A stretch of 64,000 nt of DNA, from the NCBI RefSeq assembly GCF_021155765.1, contig NC_060105.1:14169001-14233000 (forward strand), read 5' to 3'. This stretch comes from Diprion similis (lineage: Eukaryota; Arthropoda; Insecta; Hymenoptera; Diprionidae). How positions within the stretch are numbered: position 1 is the stretch's first letter; each line of letters opens with the position of its first letter. The notes below the pieces were generated by a model. That model searched no databases. It was not told the origin of the DNA and was given only the letters and a program-made list of their open reading frames with translations. This document shows positions 12,581 through 24,912 of this stretch, piece by piece. Made by a program: the position numbers and the translations under genes.

Positions 12581-15500
12581 TGTAACGCTAAATTCTGTTA
12601 CCCTCTGACGAGGACTTACCGTTAGTACTTTGGCGCGATTCTCCAATTATTCGGTACGATATTTTAAGATACGAAAAGACACTCGTTGGGCGCCAGACGC
12701 TTCAGCGTCGATTTTTCGAGAAAAGGAAAAATACGATACGATAACAATTATTAGAGAACCCGTTGTATGGCTGGCTAGGCTCAGGTACTCACACGAATTG
12801 GTAGAGTGGCGGTATCCAAAGGCAGTTACAACAATTACGGAAATAAGGAAGTAAAGAAATCAAGAAAATAAGCTCGAATCAAGTAAATTAACAAGTCAAT
12901 CAGTCGTGTATTATTAATCAGTTCACAAGCGGTAGATTAGTCAGATTGTTACAGAAAGTTAACAAAAGATAATTAGTCAACGAGAGGGATTTACAAGATT
13001 TTCGATGAAAGAAGCTAAGCGATAATTCGCACAAAAATAATAGTTAACAAGAGAAATTAGTCGCAGGTCGGGAGAAGCGATGTAATACGAAAAGTCTACT
13101 TAAGGCCCCGCTGACCTGGCATGTCATATATATATTTCGTGACGTCAGAAGCGGGGAAAACGTCATTACGAATCCTGCGAGAACGGAAGCACGAATCTTA
13201 CTCGGGAAATTTTTAAATTGAAGCTTGAATAAAAGTGTACGTGGCTAACTCAGTCACTGGTCATGCAAATCGCTGATAATGTTTATAATAAAGAATAATG
13301 AAGTGAATAAAATCACGCCAAAACAAACATGGCCGATCGGAGCTACCGCATGTTGAATATTCGCTGATTGCACTGTTTCACAATTTCTTTCACTCTCGCC
13401 AGACGGTTAGCCACGTACAAAAGCACTAACTTTATTCGGGAAAACTTATACTATCAGTTATTTTTTTGTAAATATGGCACGATTCGTAACGGCGTTTTTC
13501 ATGTGACAGCAGCCCGTTCATGGTCCACAAGAAGTATGTCTCGATCTGTAACCATAGAACTTATACTACTGGAAGGGGAATAGCCCATCTCGGCAATGAG
13601 TGGAAACTGACGCCAACATGTTGAGACAAAGATATATCTCTATCTCCGTTCGTAACGTCCAGTTCCCCTTCCAGCGCGTACCCCTCACCTGTATAGTCAC
13701 GCGCGCAATTTGAAGTTAGGGTTAGGATAAAATTTTAATTTATTATGTATCGCAAGAATAATTTTGTATAAATAATATGAATAAAGGGGTAAAAGAGTAT
13801 GGTTGTTTTTTATAATTCAATTGAGATGGTCGACAAGAATGACAACAGAAAAAGTACTAATTCGTATGGCAAACAAAATTAGCTTTCCCGAGTATAAAAA
13901 TAACACTATAACCTAAAAAGTTCATTGGTCTTATCAAAAACATTACTATTGATTTACTTACGCATGATACGATACAGTTGCTGTTGTTTGTCCGCACAAA
14001 ATGCACTTACGTGTCATCACTCTTTTCATTATATTTCAAATTTGTCTACACACTCTAAAATCACTGAAAAACACACGCCGGTAACCCTTGGTTACTCTTA
14101 TAAGCTATGAGTGGATCGTCGCGGGGTGGTGAGCTGAGAGGGGGGATGGACGTTACGAACGCAGATAGAAATATATCTCTGTCTCAACATGTTGGCGACA
14201 GCCCAACAACCGTATTCCCCTTCCAGTAGTATCAGTTCTATGTCTGTAACTGACATCATTGGTTGGATCTAACGGAACAAGCCAACGAAATCAGCGGCCT
14301 TAGTTCGCCGTTCAACGTTCAGAGGCGCTGCACGTATTCATGACGTCACGATTTGATATTTTCAAGTCGTCAGCGGCGCCTTAAACTAGACGTCACTGGG
14401 CGACGTGATTTTACCCAAATTTCAAAAGCAACACTACGAGAATTGTTAATTCGTTAAATTAAAGCAAGAGTGAAACTTTAGCGAAAATCGGTAGTTGACG
14501 GAATTGACGATAGCTTAGAACGATAGTGACAAGAAAATAATATTTAAATTACGACAAACGGTAATTAGCGAGAGAGATTGACAATGAGATATAATTCACA
14601 AATATCGGTAGCTTATACGAGAGAATTATTCACGGCAAGTGAATCGATAATTAACAACAGTCAAAATTACGATATTAAATTAACAAGGAAATTCGAAATT
14701 ATAGTAACGAGAGAAAATACAAAAATTATACTAGATTGAGAGATTTAGATAAGGGATTGCAAAGTAAAAATAATACACTAAATACACCTGGTTACAATAA
14801 GCAACTTAAGATAGCACAAAGATACGATATTCGGGAACAAGAAAATATTACAAGACAATGAGAAATGTAAATCAAATAATAAGCGATAGAAAAAAAGGTG
14901 CAGTAGGATTTAGCGGCTTAATCTACACTCAGCTGTACTCCAAGTAGCTCGATATACGATACGAGATTTCATGCACAAAGCAAATAATATAAAACAAGCG
15001 ATACGATACAATGCGATAGGCAATACTAGTAAAGAAAAGTAAAGATAGCGATAGCAATAGACAGTAGAAATTACACAACCATTTCTAGCATAAAGTTACG
15101 AGAAGCAAAGAAAATCAAAGATACAAAAGATAGTTTATTCGGTAGTTACGAGGTCGCTCACGGTAGGTTTTCGGAAATTAATTACGAAACGAAATCATGC
15201 AGTCGCACGGCGGCTTACAGCACCTCAAGTCCGTGGACCATGATTCACAAAGATACTGGCATCATTCGATGCAACCAAAACGATAATTAAGATACGATAA
15301 GAGAAACCGAAATTAGAGCAACTTCATAACGGTACGATACATAGGCGAAAGCCTTACCTTAGTCGGCCGCGGTAGTAAGTAACACTGAGTTTAAATTAAA
15401 ATAAACTTAAAGAAAGCTAAAGCGAGAGAAGGAAGGAATTGACTCTGCAGGAAGGAGTGAAGCTAAAAGATCAAAACGATAGTGGGTGAGAAAAGGTAAC

Positions 15501-16514
15501 GATAGCGATAGCGATAAAAAAGGAATAGGAGATAGAGGAAGAATAAGGAAAGTTGAAGGATTTCTAAAGTAACGAGAGCAAGATATTCGAAGCTGTCTCC
15601 TGGCGGGTTGAGCGTAGAATAGGCAGAGTTCGGAGTCCGGATCAGCGACCTCGCCGGTGTCGTCAGGTGGTCCTTCTTCCCCTTCGGTGATCATTCAATC
15701 CCCACCATAATTGGGTCATCCCTCTGGCAAATATCGGCTACGCGTTGTCGACGATTACCGCTAGATAAGCGTAGTTGACATCACACGTACTTTTCTTCGG
15801 CTGCTGCGTTGTACTGTCCAGGTTGCCTGTCATTGGGAGTTCCCTCCACGAAGGCAGGTACGTAGGCTACCTCCGGAAGGTTACCGGATGGAGTGCAACT
15901 CCTCATTGTTTGCCTCCACCGGCTTCGTCGTATAGGCAGTGGCCAACTGCCCACGATATATCACGAAGACCATGCAATCACACGGCGGCTTACAGCACCT
16001 CATCGTCCGTGGACCATGACTCACAATGATTGTAGCCCTTACTGACAGGAAGACTGCGTCCATCCTCAGAACGAGGGCTTTATCAACTTTGGACGTAGTG
16101 TTTTGGGTTCGGTCCGGCTCCTGGCCGGTAAGTCGGTGGACGACAGGCTGCGGTCTGCCTTTAATGTCGAACTTACGGCATCCGAAAAAGTATGCATTCA
16201 AAGTTGTACGGGAGATTCATGTTTACGGAACGGTAGTTGAATTCGTCGGTAGCTGGAACTGTAGTTTTCGGTAGTTGTCGATCCCTCGGTGAATCAAAGA
16301 AATGTGTTGATCTATCGATGATCGTGGTTGCGGTACCTGTTTAGCTTGCGCCGAAGCGCGGGATTACAAAATTTATACAGAAAATGTTAGTATCTAGTAT
16401 TTTTCGCCTCTATCGTATCAAGCTTGCTTGGAGTAGCCCGCCAGGGACGCGTTTTCGGTAGTTTCCTTCAGATTTTTAGCCTTGTAACGGGCCATTCTGA
16501 AATGCCACGTTACA
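12581..16514 (+). mobile_element. Candidate very long solo LTR / TSD-flanked element
   Basis: Begins TGTAACG and ends CGTTACA (7-bp inverted termini), flanked by ATAT on both sides (12577-12580 and 16515-16518). That is the layout of an LTR with a 4-bp target duplication, but at 3.9 kb (3.2 kb without the nested element at 13553) it is very long for one. The interior is A-rich with many acgata and cgataa runs, a cgttgggcgcca box near 12688, and an internal duplicate of about 50 bp (cacggcggcttacagcacct at about 15207 and 15982). Open frames on the minus strand at 15407-16201 resemble nothing I know. It could also be two unrelated repeat edges. Confidence 0.35.
13553..14242. mobile_element. 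hAT-like miniature inverted-repeat element, 690 bp
   Basis: Terminal inverted repeats start CATAGAACT and continue through tactactggaaggggaata on both ends. A further inverted block (ccaacatgttgagaca, then gttcgtaacgtcc) lies inside each arm. The flanks are the perfect 8-bp direct repeat TCTGTAAC (13545-13552 and 14243-14250). The 8-bp duplication and termini starting CA fit a non-autonomous hAT element. The AT-rich interior encodes nothing recognisable. It sits inside the putative long LTR, so it is the younger insertion. Confidence 0.8.
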
Positions 16515-16697
16515 ATATATATGAGAAATAGCGTTGTGGGCGCCACGTAGCGGCGAAATGAAGAGTTACTATTTTTTTGAGTTTTTGCATTACCAGCAGC
16601 GCCGAGTTCAGCCTCCTTCTCTCTACCCTCCATAATCAGGGCACTCCACTGTACATACATCCGAGCGGAACGTCCGTATGTTTTATTGCTTATAACT

Positions 16698-16791
16698 ACA
16701 TTTGTTACCGACCTTTCATGCATGCCGGTAACTTCTTACTGACATTACACGCATACATTACCGGCATGCGCATAATGTCGGTAACAAATGT
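16698..16791. repeat. Short imperfect palindrome (~94 bp)
   Basis: Arms acatttgttaccgac and gcatgccggtaa face ttaccggcatgc and gtcggtaacaaatgt. Could be a very small inverted-repeat element; no clear target duplication seen. A partly open minus-strand frame of about 100 codons beside it (17163-16855) is not recognised. Confidence 0.6.
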
Positions 16792-17161
16792 CGCCAAAAT
16801 GAGATTTCGGTGTTCTTCGTAATCGAAAGCCAAATCAGCTGCCATTTCATCATTTCACCAACAAATCTCATGGACTGGACTCAAAATGTGTGTTTTATCA
16901 CCACCAAGTGGCATCATACCGGGTTGTTCGATCCATTCAGTGCAACTGTGAAAATTTGGCCAATTTCTGTGGGTGGTAACCAATCTGTAAAACTTTTTTC
17001 CAAGTTTTGAAAAAGTAAAAAGACGCTCCACTTTTTGCCAAAATAAGGCATTAACTGCCCAAGTTTCACTCTGATCGCTTGAGCGGTATAGGAATTTTGC
17101 ATCCCCGCGTTGTCGAGGTGTACAACGCGTCTTTATAAGCACCTTGAAACTAATTTCCTTC

Positions 17162-17203
17162 ATCGCATCGTTGAATGAGGATATCCTCAGTCAGCGATCG
17201 CAT
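17162..17203. mobile_element. Micro-palindrome copy 1 with 7-bp target duplication
   Basis: A 28-bp palindrome (17169-17196): arm CGTTGAATGAGGA, spacer TA, arm TCCTCAGTCAGCG. It is flanked by the perfect 7-bp direct repeat ATCGCAT (17162-17168 and 17197-17203). See the family at 48044, 49138, 48717, 52881 and 63596. Confidence 0.8.
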
Positions 17204-17484
17204 TGATTCAACGGTCACGAAAGAAGTACTTCATAAAAGGTAAGGAAAGCTTTATTCCAATAAATTACAACAAATTTCCCTTTTCCCGGTTTTTACCCAA
17301 TTTGTCGCGAATGTGCGCGAATTTGTCTACGTTGTCCATGTCACTTTAGTGATTAATCGGTATTGGCGACCCACAACTACTGATGTGAAGTCTAGCAAAA
17401 CTTTCGCGATAATTGCTAGTAATAAACTTGGGGAATTTTCGTGGAGTGCCGCCCTACTCATCTCGTCACACCACATCGCGACAC

Positions 17485-17910
17485 CTACTGAATAGGCAAC
17501 GCGCCAGACACAGTAGCAACAGCATTACCACTCTTTAGCATTACCAACAAACGACGCGCGCACCACGCAATGCATTGTCGGAAATAAATGGAGACCGGCG
17601 AAAGATTGCGGTGAGAAAAGCCAGCTTCTTTTAGTGAATAGTCTCGTCGAAGAATATTACGTTCCTCATCTAGACGGTAAGGAAATTGGTATTGTACAAT
17701 CCATCCATGACCTATATGCCGGGCACTCAGTGCTTCTATTCCTTCGTGTTTTGCCTGACTTCGCTTCGATATTACACTAAAAATGCACCTTCTCGTACAT
17801 CGTACATAATTAGCAGATTTATAAACTATTTTCAACTTAGAACCTCGCAGTTTATTTGAACGAAACGCTCTTACCGTATTTTGGCCGCTATTTATCACGC
17901 TGTGAAACAT
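17485..17910 (-). CDS. Unrecognised 141-codon open frame
   Basis: An ATG-initiated minus-strand open frame starting MFHSVINSGQNTVRAFRSNK, diverging from PPP4C across about 430 bp. The first 25 residues are basic and nearly free of acidic residues, which would suit a mitochondrial presequence, but I see no family motif. A donor-like aag|GTGCAT near residue 40 means it could be only a first exon. Could equally be chance or repeat-derived sequence. Confidence 0.22.
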   Translation of the reverse strand: MFHSVINSGQNTVRAFRSNKLRGSKLKIVYKSANYVRCTRRCIFSVISKRSQAKHEGIEALSARHIGHGWIVQYQFPYRLDEERNILRRDYSLKEAGFSHRNLSPVSIYFRQCIAWCARRLLVMLKSGNAVATVSGALPIQ

Positions 17911-18344
17911 TTTTCCATTCTGTTATTTATGTAATCTTATTTCTGTTTCAAAAATTGCTCGATATTTTTACGCGACTTGTGTCCATTCATTTCTTCCTTG
18001 ACTAACCTGCTTTTGCATTCGATGTAATTATAGCGCTTTACCTCAGGTCGTTTTCAGACCAAACGCCTCAACCAGACCTCAGACCTTTCTTGCAATTCAC
18101 CTAACCTAAATATACCCGCCTAAACTGGCCCGTCATGATTATTCAACCCGCAATTTAACTGAATTTGGAATACCGAATTCAATATTCCAGGTTAGAGTGT
18201 ATCATGCGCTGCGCTTACCCATTTGGACTGCGTAAAGTTGAACCGCTTAGAAACCAAAATTTTCAACCAAGTACAAATATTTGTATATTATTTTATTTAT
18301 ATTCTTATATATTTACAGTTTAGGAGCAGTAAACTAGCAGAGCA

Positions 18345-21283
18345 ATGTCCGATTCCAGTGATTTGGATCGGCAAATTGAACAGCTGAAAAAATGCGAGAT
18401 TATAAAAGAAGCCGAAGTTAAGGCTCTGTGTGCCAAAGCCAGGGAAATCCTGATCGAAGAAAGTAATGTACAGCGAGTCGACTCACCTGTTACTGTAAGT
18501 TGGTCAATGTACCCGTAAATGTGCCAACCTTAAATAAATTCCCAAGTCACTATAAATGCGGGAAGTCTGCCAGAAATCTGTTTAAAATATTATATATTTA
18601 TTCTTCAAAGTAAAGGCCTGATTACCATGTAAATACTACTAGTAATTCTCAGAATGTATTTCATTTGGATATTGATGGCAAGATTGAGAAAACTATTGTC
18701 GGCTGTATATTGGTCCTCAAATTATAACAGAAAACACTTAGTGTTTCTTCTATCCCCTGAAGAAAAGTTAAGAACACTAATTTCACGGGTTTTCTCGCAG
18801 TAAATGGCAAAATTGACTGTTTTCTCTTAAACCAAGCCAGTTTTAGCTGTTCGGGTCATTTCTTTTTTCATTATATGATCGCTAATCTTTGAATAAAAAA
18901 TCATCAGAAAATTCTAATATTTCATGAAATACAGTTACAAAATGGAGATGTCATACACAGCATGAGTTTTTAATTTCACTAACTGATATTAATTATAATT
19001 TTCATATAATTTAGCATGTAAATCAGTTAAATTTTCAAAATTTCGCGAAAACTTTTTATCAGTCCAGCTGAAGAACATTAAATTGATTTTACCAATTGAT
19101 AGTCAATCTTAAAGTTTTATAATTTCATTTTTGTACAACTTCCAAAGAACTATCGTTCCCCAGGATCTACTTCCCAGTCTAAAAATTACTTTAAAAACAT
19201 AACTCAAGCTGATTTTTTACAAATCAACAGATTACGCATTGATGATAAAAAAGTTTTATTTTTTCCACTCTGATCTTTTAAATTTGTTAGCAACTCATTC
19301 CAGCAAGATTAACCACAAATTTATATTTTTTAGGTTTGCGGTGATATACATGGTCAATTTTATGATCTGAAAGAATTGTTCAAAGTGGGTGGCGATGTTC
19401 CTGAAACAAACTACCTTTTCATGGGTGATTTTGTTGACAGAGGGTTTTACAGCGTTGAAACATTCTTGCTTCTTCTTGCTTTAAAAGTACGATGGTATTC
19501 TTACAAGACAGTTCAGCTATATTGATTACACACTATACGTTAAAATCTATTAGAAATAAGTATTAAAAAAATTATATATTAAACATATCAAGTGAAATAT
19601 CAGACTTAAAAATTTTGTGCAAGTTATTCAGTGTACAATACACAATTATGACGTTTCTTCGTTTAAATTCGTGAATCATAATGTTTGCAGGTTCGCTATC
19701 CGGACAGAATAACCCTGATCCGTGGTAATCACGAATCGAGACAGATAACGCAGGTTTATGGTTTCTATGATGAATGCTTGCGTAAGTATGGAAGCATAAC
19801 AGTGTGGCGATACTGCACAGAGATATTTGATTACCTGTCCCTTTCTGCAATAATCGATGGGAAGATATTCTGTGTTCATGGTGGTCTGTCGCCCAGTATT
19901 CAAACACTGGACCAAATTAGAACAATAGATAGGAAACAAGAGGTATGTTGTCTAATACAGATTATGCTCTATTTTTTACTAACTTTATATTATGCTTCAT
20001 ATAAAAAATAGTGGCGATACATGCTCGACAAGTAAGAGAATATGAAATTGAAAGAAGAGGGTTAGCCACAAATCTGCTTTTTCATCGATTTTATCAGATA
20101 ATGATTATTTATTGAGTATTTATCAAATTACTATATTCATGAGCTACAAAGATTTCTTTGAAAATACAAGAATAAAAAATTCTGCAATTACCTATAAACT
20201 AAAGCTAGATAATGATGGTTTATTTTAAATTATATAAAAATTATTGATTTAGTTGCTTCATGCAATTTCATTCTATAAAAGGTCATATTATTGAGAAGAC
20301 CATTTTCTACAAAGTCACTAAAATAAATTTTCCTTTTTCCTCATATCACGAAATCCCACCTTGAGATTTTATCGCCACCACGAGGTAGTAAAGAAAAAGT
20401 AAAACACAGAGTACTTTACTTCCATTCTTTCACAATAATTTCAGGTACCACACGACGGTCCAATGTGTGATTTACTCTGGTCAGATCCTGAGGACACGCA
20501 AGGATGGGGCGTTTCTCCTCGAGGCGCTGGATATTTGTTTGGCAGCGACGTTGTTGCACAGTTCAACTCTGCTAATGATATAGATATGATTTGTCGAGCC
20601 CATCAATTAGTCATGGAAGGGTATAAGTGGCATTTTAACGAAACAGTCCTTACAGTTTGGTCAGCACCAAACTATTGCTACAGGTAATTTTTCTTGTTTA
20701 ATTAATCATCGAGTCACTACAATACACTTCTATACAATTTAACAACAGTATTCAACCAAGAGTATCAAAACATTGGAAATGGGTTTAAAAAATATTTATT
20801 AAGGGACAAATCTTATCTTTCATAGAAGCTTTTGATAACTGACATTTAATTTTTTTTTATATCACCTTTCCACTTTAACCTGTCGTTACTAGCGTTACTT
20901 GCTTGCCTAGCGAATCTCATTGTGCGGTGAGCATTGTGCCATCCATGTTGAATGAAATGCAATATTGCCACGTCACAATATAGTAATGAGATATTTCTAT
21001 TAAATAGCTTAATTGTTTATTTTGAAAATAAATATATGGAATATAAGAACCTTCAAATCTAAGACTAAGTAAACACACTGATAAACAGGACAGATGGAAT
21101 TTTTGTATTTAAATACTGATCAATTTTAAATTTTGCATTTTTACTTCATACAGATGTGGTAACGTAGCAGCGATATTAGAACTGAATGAACACCTCCAAA
21201 GAGATTTTACCATATTTGAAGCAGCGCCACAAGAGAGTCGAGGGATTCCCAGCAAGAAGCCTCAAGCCGATTACTTTCTGTGA
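18345..21283 (+). CDS. PPP4C: Serine/threonine protein phosphatase 4 catalytic subunit
   Basis: Complete PP4c, a PP2A-family metallophosphatase acting in DNA-damage response, centrosome function and signalling. Exons 18345-18494, 19334-19486, 19691-19942, 20445-20683 and 21154-21283 give 307 residues, the usual PP4c length. All junctions are GT-AG and phases are consistent. Metal and catalytic motifs are intact: GDIHG (53-57), GDFVDRG (81-87), GNHE (113-116), and later HGGLSP and RAHQ. PP4 rather than PP2A or PP6 is shown by [20 protein letters not shown], the KAREIL and SNVQRVDSP stretch, [18 protein letters not shown], and the C-terminal [12 protein letters not shown]. The terminal DYFL leucine is the expected carboxymethylation site. 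A tttacag acceptor just upstream of the ATG suggests a 5' UTR intron. Intron 3 has gtggcgata near both ends (about 20012 and 20380), perhaps a small inverted-repeat insert. Possible poly(A) signals are at 22894 and 23075. Confidence 0.97.
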
Positions 21284-21708
21284 GATTGACTTATTTGGCA
21301 AGCAACGTGTTTCACTGCAGTTAAACATTGACTCGAAGCCAGCTCGTACTTTTACGTCCGCTGAAATTGTACTAATTTCGAACACATTGGCTTAGTGCGA
21401 CACGGTGAAAGTTTAATTGTATACAGCATCTCAGTGGGGAAAAAGTAGTCTTAATTAATCCAATGTGAGTAACGTATTTCCAAGCAGAATCTTGCAGTTT
21501 CTAATTCGCCATGTTATTCCGCATTGGATTTCACGGCTTCAAACAAATCTTGGCATTTGTTCTATCAAATTTTTCCTGTCTGTAAAAGGTTTCTCCATTT
21601 TGTGGGCAAAATGTCCCTAAATCTTGCGAAAGGAAACGATTAAACGTTTGTTGTCGGATCAAGGAGCCTTAGAGTTTAAGTAAAAAAGTATTCAAAGAGG
21701 AAAACTCG

Positions 21709-22314
21709 TTCAAAAAATCTTCAGCAATGATATTTGCGCCAATGATGACAAACGCGAATAAATCATCTCTAGTATGTAATAGAGATTATAAGCAAATTCG
21801 AATTACATAAGCTAAAGTCATAAATAATTTGAGAAAGGATTGTCTCAGTATAGTGTTCGAAACAATGTACTGTATTGTTTTTCATGGAATTCTAATGTGT
21901 TTGTGCTCATTGTGCTTGCTGTCCAGAACCCCACAAATTGTGTGAAAAACATTCCAGAAATTTCACATTCTAGTATAGTTATAATGCACAAATGTAATTG
22001 TTGACGAACATATGTTATACCGTATTCATATAAAACTATTTTTATTCACTGTGAGGATAACTTATAGTAACATTTTTTCCAGACAACCTAGAAATCTCTA
22101 TGATGAAAAAATAAGCCCAAAAACATGAGAATCGGATTAAAAGCAACTCAGTTTAATCTCTTTCGACATTCCTATTACAAAATCTTATCTTGAATTTTTG
22201 ATATTTTAGATTGTGTTATTCGGATTTGCTCATATTGATTTCCATGATATAGGTATTAATAGTGTTTCAAGTTCACAATCATTGGTGCAACTAACGTTGC
22301 CGGATTTTTTTGAA
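21709..22314. mobile_element. Inverted-repeat element family M1, copy 1
   Basis: About 600 bp in the 3' flank or 3' UTR of PPP4C. Left end ttcaaaaaatcttcagcaat then gcgccaatgatgacaa; the right end is its diverged reverse complement (cattggtgcaac, gccggattttttgaa). The interior shares an 'agctaa.(g/c)t.ataaataatttgag' block with the copy at 35120-35682 in the eIF3c intron. Non-autonomous, superfamily unknown; no target duplication resolved. Confidence 0.6.
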
Positions 22315-24912
22315 TGTTTTCATCTCTGCCAATATTTAATGCAGCCTCTATAGCTCATTTATCTGCAAAAGCACACCATCTGCTTGTGAAGCTGTGGTGA
22401 GTTTACGATTTACAGCGAGGAATGGTTTTGACTTAAAATCTATGATGATTCAATGTCCATTGTTCTAGGACTTAGTATTGGATAATAAATGTATCATATT
22501 AAGAATGTCTGATGTGAAAATATATTGATTGTGAACCCGATCAGACAGGATCATGGTGTATCTAAATTTGAAGCATTTAAATGGAATGTTAATGTGATTT
22601 TAAACTTTCATTCTCCGCATTACACCCAATTTATGTAATCGGTCAGAAAGTTTGTACAAATCCAATATATTCCGGAAGATTTATTCAAATGGGTCATTTT
22701 AAAATTGCGTTACATACATACATACATACCGTTTATCGAATAACAGTTGTTGTGAGATCAATGAACCAAACTTGAAAGTCTGTCTAGTGATAAAATTGAT
22801 TGCAATGTCAATTCCCCAGTCACATGTCAACTAATATCTCTGTTCAATATTGAATTTATCCGTCATTGTAATAATACGCCTACCACTTCATTTAATAAAC
22901 AGTAAAAGTAATTATCAGTTTTTACATACTGTTAAAGGGTATATTATTATACTGATGCTTGCTAGAGCCTGATTTTTAATTCGTAAAATAGAGCTAATTG
23001 TGTTCTAGGTAGTAACTATTTTTTACTGACTATTGTAGACTTATTTTAAACTAGTTTGTAGGTAACAGTGGTACAATAAAATTAAGGAATAATTTTTACA
23101 ATTACTCGGCCTTTTTGTTTTGTTCAAAATCCTACGATTATTATTATTGTTATTATTAATAATGTAAATACACGAACATTTGTACGTCTTCTTTTGTGAG
23201 AATTATAATTTAATGTTATTCTTTTGAAAAAACTCTCGAGTACGAATGAAAAGAAATTGGGAAAGGCGTAAAAAAAAAACTTGTTCAATGATATAGTGAA
23301 AAAGAAATCACAATTGTTTTTTCCAATAATACAATGTGTCAAGTGGGCAGATATTAATTATCTGCCAATAACTCTAGAGCAAAAAAATTGTGATACAAGG
23401 GAAACAAAAGAGAACTACTTACATAATTAAATTCTGTTCATTACCCATACTGACCGAGTCATTTTTTTTACCATACGAATTTTTATTTAACGCCATCACG
23501 GCGAAATCTGATTATACGTTGATGAATCCGATAATGAAAAATTTATGCATGTCACACTAAAGTTACTCGATCGGTAAGATTGACTTTTAGATCTATATAA
23601 TTATACGACGAAGTTCCGGTAGCTTCGAAGTGTAAGTAATAAATTTATACGGTAATATATTTCAAACACGTATTGCAGAAGCTTAACGTCATAACGTCAT
23701 CGGAATTTGCATCACGTCCCATTGTATGTATGATCGTCATAATCGACCATGTTAAAATTACCCATCCATTTAGTATTGTCCGAGGAAAAAAGTTTCCTTC
23801 GTCCATTTCTCGAGTGACGATCTAGCCGCGGACTCGTATCGATTCGATTTCAAGAATTCAAACGATTAAATAATTGCATAAATAATAAATTACACCGTGA
23901 CATCATCGTCGAGTTAAACCCAAGTTGGCATACATGTCGAATTTAGGCATTACACTATTATCCAAGGAAAAAACATTCGGAGATAATAAATTTTTAGGTT
24001 AATTCAATGCAACCCTGGTAATAAATTCGCAATTCGTCTAGTCAGCGATGATTAGTTATATCCAGTGTTTCTTCAGTCAACGTATCCAGGTTATATCGCA
24101 TTGTGCTGTGATGTTCGCCTGTTTTTGCAAATGTGAATGATTTTAGTGAAAATCACTATATATTGTTTCGTGGTGAAAATCATCGACGAGGCAAGTATAT
24201 TCAACATTTGTAATCTAATAACGGAGACGAAGCAGCAAATAATAAGAGGCGGAAAAGGAGGAAAAAAAACCAATCGTTCGCATACGCGTGTTCGGTGTTA
24301 GTAAATACAGCAGAGCCGTACGCACAAACGCGACGGCTGCTGTCAAATCAAGGCGGTTCCTTCGCTTCTTTCGTCTACTTTAGTGTCTGTGAAGTGGAAA
24401 TGGATATTCATTTGGTGAATTACGTGATTTCCCAGCGATTGTTCAATCAAGTTAAATATCGTCAATTGATTTCTTGCTGTGTTTATTGTCATCCGTGATA
24501 AGGTACTTAAACCGTGATAGCTGTAGCTTGCACCACCTACATTCATCAGTTGCAACGAAATAAGGTGTTTTCATTCCCCATTTTTTGCTGCATACTTTAA
24601 TTCTGTCTTCGTCTCTGCATGTTAGACATTTATGAACGAACACAGAGACTTGTCATAACAGTAATGAATATTGTACAGGTAAATCCTTTCCGCCTCTCTA
24701 TGGGGTCTTGAAATTGAATATTGTATGGCGTTTATCGAGCAGATGAATTTCAATTTCTATGTTCAATAAGAGCAGCGGTGAACCTTGAAAATCAGTTCGC
24801 TAGGTATTGGAAAGTTCTTTTTTGAGCATGAATAATACGTTTCATCATTCACTAGGCTCACTACTTTCGCCTTTTTATATCTAGCTATCTATATTCAGTC
24901 TAAAAACATGCT
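22315..24912. other. Intergenic/UTR sequence between PPP4C and TBC1D10 gene
   Basis: AT-rich, with no coding region I can support. AATAAA signals at 22894 and 23075 may end PPP4C transcripts. 24250-24560 is richer in CpG and may be the TBC1D10 5' UTR. A lone arm of the micro-palindrome family (TCTTCAGTCAACG) is at 24070-24082. Confidence 0.5.

Noticed and set aside
12650-12720. cgttgggcgcca box as a tRNA-Lys primer-binding site defining an LTR end
   Set aside because: The adjacent sequence does not end as an LTR should, and no polyprotein lies next to it.
16855-17163. 102-codon minus-strand frame near 17 kb as a transposase remnant
   Set aside because: No catalytic motif or recognisable block; left unassigned.
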